From NCBI GenBank assembly GCA_963846775.1, contig CAWJXB010000003.1, positions 1-64,000 of the forward strand: a stretch of DNA of 64,000 nucleotides. Direction: 5' to 3'. The translations under genes and the position numbers were made by a program. Positions 1 through 7,059 of this stretch are shown piece after piece (the stretch's first letter is position 1; each line of letters starts with the position of its first letter). Below the pieces are notes generated by a model. That model was not told the DNA's origin and did not search any database. It saw nothing but the letters and a program-made list of their open reading frames with translations. Source of the DNA: CAVYXA01 sp963846775. GTDB lineage: Bacteria; Verrucomicrobiota; Verrucomicrobiia; Chthoniobacterales; UBA10450.

Positions 1-989
1 CCACGCGCGTATTGCGCGAGCTCGAGCTGCTCGAACAAGTCGTCGCACTCAGCGGTCGCAATACTCATTTTCTTGTGCGCAAGAGCACCGGCAAAATCTT
101 GATGAGCATTGCGCTGGGCCAATTTGAAGTCCCCGCGGTTTGCATGCGCCGCGCCGATCTCTTGTCGATCTTGTTAGGCGCGTTGCCAAAGAAATGTCTG
201 CGTCTGGGTTGCGAGTTCGAGCGATTGAAACAGTTGAACGGCAAGGTTCGCCTCTACTTTAAAGACGGTCAGGAGGTCGAGCATGACGCAGTTATCGGCG
301 CCGACGGCATTCGATCCCGGATCCGGGCCGAACTCTTCGGTATCTCAGATCCCATTTATCGCGGATACACGGTCTGGCGCGGTCTCGCTGGATATGATGG
401 CGATGCGATCATGCCGGGATTCAACAGCGAGTCGTGGGGCAAAGGAATGCGCTTCGGAATTCTCAATACCGGTCACCGGCGATTTACCTGGTACGCAACC
501 GCAAATGTTCCGGCGCATCATCTCGACTCGGCTTCTGGCCGGAAACGCGAGCTTCAGCAACTCTTCGCCGGATGGCATGAGCCAATCTCAGACTTCTTGG
601 GAGCCACACCCGAAAATGAGATTTTAAAGAACGGCGCGCGCGACTGCGCGCCTCTCAAGCACTGGGGCAAAGGATTGGTGACATTGCTCGGAGATGCCGC
701 ACATCCCTGCACGCCAAATCTCGGCCAAGGCGGCTGCATGGCACTTGAGGATGCGCTCGTTTTGGCCAAAAGCATAAAGAGCGAACCGTCCTTGAGCGCG
801 GCTTTGCGCCGGTACGAATCGCGGCGAATCAACCGCACCGGGCACATTCAACAACGCTCGCTCTTGATGGGTCACATCGGGCAATGGCAGAACTCGATCT
901 TCGTGATGGGTCGCCACATCGTCACGCGCATGCTTCCGTCGAAAATATTCGAGCACAACCTGCGAAGGGTTTACTCTTATCAAACGTGA
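1..989 (+). CDS. FAD-dependent monooxygenase, 5' end cut off by the window
   Basis: Group A flavoprotein monooxygenase (salicylate hydroxylase / zeaxanthin epoxidase-like). The visible reading frame lacks the N-terminal GxGxxG FAD motif, which must lie upstream of base 1; the frame is open to the window edge and the first possible start (TTG at 12) is not a real one. The DG-type motif GADGIRSR and the third FAD motif GDAAHPCTPNLGQGG, followed by LEDALVLA, are both present. These enzymes use NAD(P)H and O2 to hydroxylate or epoxidise a substrate, which cannot be named here. A TPR protein follows 5 bp downstream, so it probably heads or continues an operon. Confidence 0.85.
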   Translation, partial: TRVLRELELLEQVVALSGRNTHFLVRKSTGKILMSIALGQFEVPAVCMRRADLLSILLGALPKKCLRLGCEFERLKQLNGKVRLYFKDGQEVEHDAVIGADGIRSRIRAELFGISDPIYRGYTVWRGLAGYDGDAIMPGFNSESWGKGMRFGILNTGHRRFTWYATANVPAHHLDSASGRKRELQQLFAGWHEPISDFLGATPENEILKNGARDCAPLKHWGKGLVTLLGDAAHPCTPNLGQGGCMALEDALVLAKSIKSEPSLSAALRRYESRRINRTGHIQQRSLLMGHIGQWQNSIFVMGRHIVTRMLPSKIFEHNLRRVYSYQT

Positions 990-994
990 CTGCC

Positions 995-1834
995 ATGCGC
1001 TCGATGCTCAGCGGTTTTCTCGTTCTCGAGGCTTTGATCGGAACGGCGTTCGCCAATGATTCCAATCTTAAATCAGACGAAGTTTATTCGGCCTGGTTGC
1101 AGATGTACGATTTAAAATTCGACGAAGCGCATCGTCAGCTGGCGCGCTGGCAGGAAGCGCATCCGGACGATTCGCTTGGTCCGGCGTCGGACGCCGCAGC
1201 CTATCTGTTTTCGGAACTCACGCGGTTGGGTTCTCTTGAGTCCGCGCTTTTTGTCGATGACAACCGCTTCAAAAATCGAAAGGCGCTGAGCCCAGATCCT
1301 CAAATTAGAGCTTCATTCAACGATCGGATCGACCACGCGGATCGACTTGCTAATTCGGTGCTTCAGAAATCGAGCACTGACGCTCGCGCTCTTTTTGTTA
1401 AGATACTAACCTACGGACTTCGCGCGGATTATGTCGCGTTGATCGACGGACGCGGAGTAAAAGCGTTGTCCTACACGAAAGCAGGCCGTGTTTACGCGGA
1501 AAGATTGCTTGCCGCGGACTCGCAGGCTTTCGATGCCTACCTCGGGCCCGGATTGGAAAATTATCTGCTGAGTCTGAAACCGATTGCATTGCGCATCCTG
1601 CTTCGACTGACCGGTTCGCAAGTCGACCGCGAAGCGGGACTGGAAAAATTACAGAAGACCGCGCTGCAGGGATACTATCTGGAGCCTTTTGCAAAACTGC
1701 TACTCGCTGTCGCCGCGTTACGCGACGGTCACCCTGAAAAAGCGCGGGAGATCCTCGCGGAGCTGCATCGACGCTTTCCCGACAATGAACTCTACACGCT
1801 CGAGTTGAGCCGGCTCGCGACAACGACACAGTGA
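995..1834 (+). CDS. exported TPR-like hypothetical protein
   Basis: A 279-residue protein. I chose the ATG at 995 because it yields a clean signal peptide (MRSMLSGFLVLEALIGTAFA) directly after the monooxygenase stop; a longer frame from 884 would overlap that gene. The mature part is helical with TPR-like pairs near the start (FDEAHRQLARWQEAHPDD) and end (GHPEKAREILAELHRRFPDN). No catalytic motif is visible. Its stop overlaps the next gene's GTG (GTGA at 1831-1834), so the two are probably translationally coupled. Function unknown; a periplasmic scaffold is the most that can be inferred. Confidence 0.7.
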   Translation: MRSMLSGFLVLEALIGTAFANDSNLKSDEVYSAWLQMYDLKFDEAHRQLARWQEAHPDDSLGPASDAAAYLFSELTRLGSLESALFVDDNRFKNRKALSPDPQIRASFNDRIDHADRLANSVLQKSSTDARALFVKILTYGLRADYVALIDGRGVKALSYTKAGRVYAERLLAADSQAFDAYLGPGLENYLLSLKPIALRILLRLTGSQVDREAGLEKLQKTALQGYYLEPFAKLLLAVAALRDGHPEKAREILAELHRRFPDNELYTLELSRLATTTQ

Positions 1835-2676
1835 ATATGACCACATCGCCACAATTTGATGTCGATATCCTCGAAGTCCGGAAGCATTACGATCGCCTGT
1901 CGCGCTTCTACCGGATGCTGTGGGGTGAACATCTTCATCATGGCTACTGGGAAAACGGAGAATCGATCGAACGTGCCCAGATAAGATTAATGGAGCAATT
2001 GGCCGAGAAGGCCCAAATTTCACGCGGTGCTCGAGTGCTGGACATTGGGTGCGGGCTCGGTGGCTCCGCGTTTTGGTTAGCCGATCAATACGATTGTCGC
2101 GTTACCGGGTTTACCATCAGTCCAGTTCAAGCGCGGATGGCGACTAAAAAAGCGAAAGCGAAGCAACTGGCGGATCGCGTTCAATTCGTGATCACCGATG
2201 CAAACGCGTGGCAACCGCAGCCTGAAAGCGCAGACGTTGTATGGATCATGGAGAGCAGCGAACACTTCCGAGATAAGAAGAACTTCTTCCAGCGATGCGC
2301 TACCACATTGAAACCCGGCGGGGTCCTTGCAGTGTGTGCATGGCTTCGCGGAGACGAATCCACGCCAGACCGACATCAGGAATTGGTTGCGACCATTGGG
2401 CGGGCCATGTTCAGCGCAAGTCTCGATACGCTCAGCCAATACGCCGCCTGGATGCGCGAAGCGAACCTGAAGGTTGAAACCGCGATCGATATTACCAAAA
2501 ACGTAGCTCGAACCTGGGAACATTGCTCCCAAATGGCGCAGCGCTTGAAATTGAACTGGCTGGTGCGTCTCGCTGATGCTCCAACGCGACGTTTCGTCCA
2601 ATCATTTCCACTAATGACCCTGGCCTACGCCACAGGCGCAATGGCGTTCGGGCTTTTTGTCGCGAAAAAACACTAA
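1831..2676 (+). CDS. SAM-dependent class I methyltransferase
   Basis: A 281-residue methyltransferase of the tocopherol / cyclopropane-synthase-like group. Motif I (VLDIGCGLGGSAFWLA, about residues 69-84) binds S-adenosylmethionine, and a post-II acidic/aromatic stretch (DVVWIMESSEHF) follows. The start is either the GTG at 1831, overlapping the preceding stop, or the ATG at 1837. The C-terminus has a hydrophobic stretch (LAYATGAMAFGLFVAKKH), which suggests membrane contact and a lipid or quinone-like substrate. With the monooxygenase it may modify a small isoprenoid or aromatic molecule, but this is inference from position only. Confidence 0.8.
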   Translation: MNMTTSPQFDVDILEVRKHYDRLSRFYRMLWGEHLHHGYWENGESIERAQIRLMEQLAEKAQISRGARVLDIGCGLGGSAFWLADQYDCRVTGFTISPVQARMATKKAKAKQLADRVQFVITDANAWQPQPESADVVWIMESSEHFRDKKNFFQRCATTLKPGGVLAVCAWLRGDESTPDRHQELVATIGRAMFSASLDTLSQYAAWMREANLKVETAIDITKNVARTWEHCSQMAQRLKLNWLVRLADAPTRRFVQSFPLMTLAYATGAMAFGLFVAKKH

Positions 2677-2681
2677 AAGCT

Positions 2682-3029
2682 ATGGCTCGTAGATTGTGTC
2701 CTTTTGGTCAGAAGCTTATTATTGCAGGGTTGGTCCTCTGTATTGCAGCCTTGGCGTGCGGCTGTGCAGGTCCCGGTCAAACTCGTGGATCACGATCGAG
2801 GTGGTTCGAAGGCGTTTCTGAAGCAGACCGCGCCAAGCTACATCAGCTTCGGGAAATGGTGAAGGACGATCCCGCGGTCCGCGCAGCGAGTGAGAAGCGC
2901 AAGCGTGCGGATGAAGAATATCACGAAGCCCTGCGTGTTGCGATCCTCAAGCGAGACCCCTCACTTGCGCCCGTTTTGGATGAAATTGGGAGACGGCGCG
3001 CGCAGCGCGAAAAATCAAGGGCGAATTAA
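2682..3029 (+). CDS. small lipoprotein, function unknown
   Basis: A 115-residue protein starting 5 bp after the methyltransferase. The N-terminus is a lipoprotein signal (LVLCIAALACGCAG, lipobox ending at a Cys near residue 27-29). The rest is charged and helical, rich in Arg, Lys and Glu. I recognise no family. It is probably anchored in the periplasm and co-transcribed with the three genes before it. Confidence 0.6.
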   Translation: MARRLCPFGQKLIIAGLVLCIAALACGCAGPGQTRGSRSRWFEGVSEADRAKLHQLREMVKDDPAVRAASEKRKRADEEYHEALRVAILKRDPSLAPVLDEIGRRRAQREKSRAN

Positions 3030-3277
3030 CTAGCCGACCCCAAGTTACGCGCGAAGACGCTTCGATCGGTGAGACCAAGACGAATGAACCGTGCAAGCAT
3101 GAGGACAAACACGAATGGTTTTAATTCGCGATCTCGCGAAAGCTCGGTTGCCTTAGCATGCGACCGACGTTGTCCACCCGGCCGCATCTCGCCACGTCCT
3201 GTGCTTGTCGCGCTTCTAGTTAGCATGTCCGCAACATTCTCCTGCTGTGCCGAAACAAATCTCCTGAGGTTGAATAT

Positions 3278-3913
3278 TTGGGACCGGCGGGAATCGGAGC
3301 GATCATCACGCTGACAATCGTTGGTAGCTTGTTAGGCCGCCGGATCGATGCTCGCTACCTGATCGGGTTCGGACTTTTCGTTCTTGCCATCGGCGGTTAT
3401 TGGATGTCGCGCCTGAATGTGGAAATCGGTCCCTGGCAAGTAGTTTGGCCGCGGCTCGTTTTCATCGCAGGCCTTTCGGCAACCTTCGCGCCGCTAAACG
3501 TTGCCTCCTTTATCAACATTCCGCCGCAATTACGCGGCGCCGCGGTCGGTCTGCTTGCGCTCCTGCGCAACGAAGGCGGCAGTGTCGGAACCTCGCTAGC
3601 GCAGACTCTCCAGGAACGACGCGACCAATTTCACAGTTTACGTCTCGGCGAAAATCTGGACCCGCTAAATCCATCGGTAAATTCATATCTCGATCAAGCT
3701 CAGCCTTTTTTTCTTCAGCAAACCGGTGACCCAGCCGCTGCGAAACAAATGGCGCTGCAAAGCCTAGCGGATTTGCGCCACCAACAGTCGCTGTCGCTAT
3801 CCTACTTTGACACGTTTTTTGTTTTCGCTGTCGTTGCCGTCGTCCTGGTTGCGGTTGTCTTCTTTATGAGACGCTCTGTTGCCGGAACAGGAGCGCACGT
3901 GTCGGCGGAGTAG
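3278..3913 (+). pseudogene. C-terminal remnant of a DHA2 (EmrB-type) MFS transporter
   Basis: About 211 residues matching only the last third of a 14-helix drug:H+ antiporter of the DHA2 family, which is normally about 500 residues. The fragment has a loop GRRIDARYLIGFG, a helix RLVFIAGLSATFAPLN, the RGAAVGLLALLRNEGGSVG segment typical of EmrB helix 11, and a final membrane helix VFAVVAVVLVAVVFFM. The DHA2 N-terminal half is absent; bases 3030-3277 upstream contain no recognisable transporter sequence in any frame. The frame opens at a TTG without a ribosome site. I read this as a decayed, truncated gene. Confidence 0.75.
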
Positions 3914-4119
3914 TGCCAGGATTCGGAGATTGCAAGACCAGTTTTGGACATTGGACACGCCAAGACGACTCAAATATTCTGTGAATCGACAACGTAGGCG
4001 CAGGATTCCAAGCTACGTTGGTTTAGACGCGCCAGACCTTACACTTGCTGAGAGCGTGAGAAACAGCCCGCTTGCAGTCCTTGTTCCCGAACCCATTGGC
4101 AGAGTGGCGGTGAATTCGC

Positions 4120-5124
4120 CTAACAACTCTCAATCCAAACGGTTCGATCGCCCTCAGGTGCCCTGCCCTGTCCAAATTTCGTGATGTTGTCGATGGTCGT
4201 TGCGGCAATGTTGCTCAACGCCTCGCGCGTAAAGAAAGCCTGATGGCCGGTAATGATAACATTTGGAAACGTCAGCAGGCGGCTGAAAACATCATCTGGA
4301 ATGATGAGACTCGATCGGTCTTCAAAAAAGATTTGCTCCTCTTCTTCGTAAACATCGAGTCCGAGGTAACCGATCTTGCCGCTTTTGAGCGCCTCGATTA
4401 CAGCCATCGTGTCGATCAACGCGCCCCGACTGGTGTTGATGAGCATGACGCCCGTTTTCATTTTCTGAATCGCTCGCGCGCCGATCATATGTTTGTTTTG
4501 GGGCGTCAGCGGGCAATGCAGGGTGATAATGTCCGACTGTCCGAGCAACTCCTCCAACTTCACATAGCGCACGCGGCAAGATCGACACGTTTCATTCGGC
4601 ATCGGATCGAACGCCAGTGTCGGACAACCAAATCCGCAGAGAATTTGCGCGACCACCGACCCAATTTTTCCAGTGCCGACGATACCAACGGTTTTTCCGT
4701 GCATATCGAAACCGAGCAGACCATCGAGTGCGAGATTCCCCTCACGCACGCGGTTGTAGGCGCGATGCAGCTTGCGGTTCAGCGCCAGCATCAGGCCGAT
4801 CGTGTGCTCGGCGACGGCGTACGGCGAATATCCCGGCACGCGCACAACGGCGATGCCGTGTTTCGTCGCCGCTTTTAGATCGACATTGTTGTACCCGGCG
4901 CAGCGCAGTGCGATCAATCGGATGCCTAACGATGCCAATTTCGAAATCACGACGGAGTCGACGCGATCGTTCACGAAAACGCAGACTGCCTCGAATCCGG
5001 CGGCGAGTCCGGCGGTTTCCGCATTCAGGTGTGGCTCGAAGAAGCGAAGCTCCTGATGTGACGTATTTGCCGAATTCAAGAACTCGTGGTCGTAGCTTTT
5101 TGCGCTGAAGACGGCGACTCTCAT
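4120..5124 (-). CDS. ldhA: D-2-hydroxyacid dehydrogenase (D-lactate dehydrogenase type)
   Basis: A 334-residue NAD-dependent D-2-hydroxyacid dehydrogenase, reducing pyruvate to D-lactate or acting on a related 2-ketoacid. Visible are the substrate-domain RCAGYNNVD, the Rossmann motif GIVGTGKIGSVVA, the catalytic Arg in NTSRGALID, Glu in DVYEEE and His in ITGHQAFFT. Length and motif order fit fermentative LdhA rather than phosphoglycerate dehydrogenase. I take the ATG at 5124 (MRVAVFSAKSYD), because upstream codons are not family-like. It stands alone on the minus strand, divergent from the SRPBCC gene, and would serve redox balance without oxygen. Confidence 0.88.
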   Translation of the reverse strand: MRVAVFSAKSYDHEFLNSANTSHQELRFFEPHLNAETAGLAAGFEAVCVFVNDRVDSVVISKLASLGIRLIALRCAGYNNVDLKAATKHGIAVVRVPGYSPYAVAEHTIGLMLALNRKLHRAYNRVREGNLALDGLLGFDMHGKTVGIVGTGKIGSVVAQILCGFGCPTLAFDPMPNETCRSCRVRYVKLEELLGQSDIITLHCPLTPQNKHMIGARAIQKMKTGVMLINTSRGALIDTMAVIEALKSGKIGYLGLDVYEEEEQIFFEDRSSLIIPDDVFSRLLTFPNVIITGHQAFFTREALSNIAATTIDNITKFGQGRAPEGDRTVWIESC

Positions 5125-5183
5125 TACTCGCAACCTCTTCTCCAAACATGTGCTTTAAGTGGACTCATAAAACTGCGAACCTC

Positions 5184-5735
5184 ATGTCAAGCCGAGCTAT
5201 GCAACAATATTCGCTGCATCCGCAGAAATGCTGGAAAATAACGCCGGGAATAGCAATTGAATCCTCTCGCGCCCGGGAACGTTCCGTTTCAGTCACGAGT
5301 TGCCAGGATTTCTTCGCACCGCGCGACGCAGTATGGGAAGCATTAATGTTTTATGAAGAGGTTCCAAGAATGCGGCCATTCATTTTGCGCCGCTTCCTTC
5401 CGACTCCGATTGGAACTGAAGGTTGCAAGTCTGAAGTCGGTGGCGAAGTAAGATGTCGCTACGTGAACGGGCACTTGATCAAACGACTGACTCACATAGT
5501 TCCAGAGCACAACTATGCCTTCGAAATCATCGAACAAAATCTCGCCCTTGGCGGGATACGGCTTCTTGGAGGGGAGTACGCATTGTGCCAGCTTTCGGAG
5601 GATCACACGCGAGTCGCGCTGACAACTCGCTATGCAAGTCCCAATTATCCTCGCTGGCTATTCGGCCGGGTTGAAGCCGCGGTCTGCCACTCATTTCACC
5701 ACTACATTTTGAGTGCGATGCGGGGCAATCTCTGA
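5184..5735 (+). CDS. SRPBCC-fold hypothetical protein
   Basis: About 183 residues from the ATG at 5184; the frame is open from 5148, so the start is uncertain. It has the layout of the START/SRPBCC ligand-binding fold: an N-terminal strand and AVWEALMFYEEVPRMRPF helix, then alternating strands (GGEVRCRYVNGHLIKRLT, YAFEIIEQNLALGG, RVALTTRYASPNYPRWLF) and a long C-terminal helix. No catalytic residue can be assigned. It is followed at once by a DoxX-like membrane protein and a BtaA-like transferase, so the trio may handle a lipid. Confidence 0.6.
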   Translation: MSSRAMQQYSLHPQKCWKITPGIAIESSRARERSVSVTSCQDFFAPRDAVWEALMFYEEVPRMRPFILRRFLPTPIGTEGCKSEVGGEVRCRYVNGHLIKRLTHIVPEHNYAFEIIEQNLALGGIRLLGGEYALCQLSEDHTRVALTTRYASPNYPRWLFGRVEAAVCHSFHHYILSAMRGNL

Positions 5736-5761
5736 TCGCAGTGACATTCTGCAAGAAACCA

Positions 5762-6148
5762 ATGATCTCATCGCTTCTTCCCCCACTCTGGCTCATCCAT
5801 GTCGCGGTCGCCGGCGTCTGGTTTTATGAGGGTGTGTGGTGCAAGCTTCTAAGTGGTCAGCCGCGCCAGTTGCGCGTCGTCGAGGCAATGCCGCGCTACG
5901 GACCGCGTATCGGCGGGGAGTTGCTTAAGTTGCTGGGATTTTTCGAGGCAGCACTAGGCGTTTGGGTCTTGACCGGAATTGCTCCCATTGTTTGCGCAGT
6001 CGCCCAAACTTTGCTGCTTATAACCCTAAACGCTGGCGGACTCCTATGGGCGCGGCGGTTAATTGAGGATCCGGCTGGCATGGTCGTAAAAAATTTCGGT
6101 TTCCTCGTGCTCGTTTGGGTCTCTGCGAGCTTTCCGGCATGGAGATGA
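5762..6148 (+). CDS. DoxX-like integral membrane protein
   Basis: About 128 residues from the ATG at 5762 (MISSLLPPLWLIHVAVAG), with four predicted membrane helices and a DoxX/DoxD-like pattern (FYEGVWCKLL, LLKLLGFFEAALGVWVLTG, LLITLNAGGLLWA). DoxX-like proteins are small quinone- or redox-associated membrane proteins of mostly unknown role. Its TGA overlaps the next gene's ATG (ATGA at 6145-6148), strong evidence for coupled translation with the BtaA-like gene. Confidence 0.65.
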   Translation: MISSLLPPLWLIHVAVAGVWFYEGVWCKLLSGQPRQLRVVEAMPRYGPRIGGELLKLLGFFEAALGVWVLTGIAPIVCAVAQTLLLITLNAGGLLWARRLIEDPAGMVVKNFGFLVLVWVSASFPAWR

Positions 6149-7044
6149 GTTCCGCGGTGCCAGCGACAGCCTGGCAAAATGGCCGTTTCCGCGCACGGGC
6201 CGGACCACGCGAGCTGCTCTTCGGGCGCATGTATGAGGACGCCGAAATTGAACTTCGTGCGTTCCAACCTAGCGGACGCATCTTTTGCATTGCCTCGGCT
6301 GGCTGCACTGCGATGCGACTCGCCGCCCATCACAAGGTCGTGGCCGTGGATATTAATCCTATTCAGATTGACTACGTCCAGCGGCGTCTCGGCGGCGGCT
6401 CGCTTCAACGTGGCGGTGCCGAGCGCATTCTGGATTTTGCGCGCACCCTCGCGCCTATCGCCGGATGGAACAGACGAACAGTGCGAGCATTCCTTGATCT
6501 GGACGATCTGAAGCAACAAATCCTCTATTGGCGGCGCCATCTGGACACGCGGCGATTTCGTGTCGCCTTTGCTTTTTTATTATCGCGGCCGATGCTGCGC
6601 ACCGTTTATTCCGCGGCATTTCTGGAGTGCCTGCCGCCAAACTTCGGAAGTGTATTGCGGGCCCGAATGGAACGCTGCTTCGCGCTGCACCCCAACCGTC
6701 GCAATCCGTATGCGCATGCACTGCTCCTCGGCGAGATGCGCTCCGCGCTGAACCCGCCCGAACCTCGAGACATTCAGCTTGAATGCGCCGACGCGGCCGA
6801 TTTGCTTGAACGTCAGCCGGCCGGGAGTTTTACTGGATTTTCTCTTTCGAACATTCTCGATGGTACCAACCCAGCGTACCAGGAACGATTACTCGCTGCG
6901 GTGCAGCACGCCGCTGCGCCCGGGGCGATGGTAGTGCGGCGTAGCTTCTGCGAACCCCAGTGCACGATGCGAACGAACCACGCCACCGAGGACCGGGCCA
7001 TGCTCTGGGGCGTTGTTGATGTTCGTTCCGTCTCGGCGTTCTGA
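6145..7044 (+). CDS. BtaA-like SAM:diacylglycerol 3-amino-3-carboxypropyltransferase (DUF3419)
   Basis: A 299-residue DUF3419/BtaA-family protein. BtaA transfers the 3-amino-3-carboxypropyl group of SAM to diacylglycerol, the first step to the betaine lipid DGTS. Family features are FGRMYEDAEIELRAF, the SAM-site segment IFCIASAGCTAMRLA followed by VVAVDINPIQIDYVQ, and a late FSLSNILDG. The start is the ATG at 6145 overlapping the DoxX stop; an ATG at 6139 is also possible. The N-methyltransferase BtaB, usually adjacent or fused, is not found next door, so the final product is uncertain. Confidence 0.75.
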   Translation: MSSAVPATAWQNGRFRARAGPRELLFGRMYEDAEIELRAFQPSGRIFCIASAGCTAMRLAAHHKVVAVDINPIQIDYVQRRLGGGSLQRGGAERILDFARTLAPIAGWNRRTVRAFLDLDDLKQQILYWRRHLDTRRFRVAFAFLLSRPMLRTVYSAAFLECLPPNFGSVLRARMERCFALHPNRRNPYAHALLLGEMRSALNPPEPRDIQLECADAADLLERQPAGSFTGFSLSNILDGTNPAYQERLLAAVQHAAAPGAMVVRRSFCEPQCTMRTNHATEDRAMLWGVVDVRSVSAF

Positions 7045-7059
7045 CAGTGCGCGATCTGC

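Noticed and set aside
884..994. Upstream extension of the TPR protein to 884
   Set aside because: It would overlap the monooxygenase gene by over 100 bp and place the signal peptide internally. The ATG at 995 fits better.
3069..3314. Plus-strand frame before the MFS remnant as the missing N-terminal half
   Set aside because: Its translation has no membrane-helix pattern of an MFS protein, so it cannot be the lost half.
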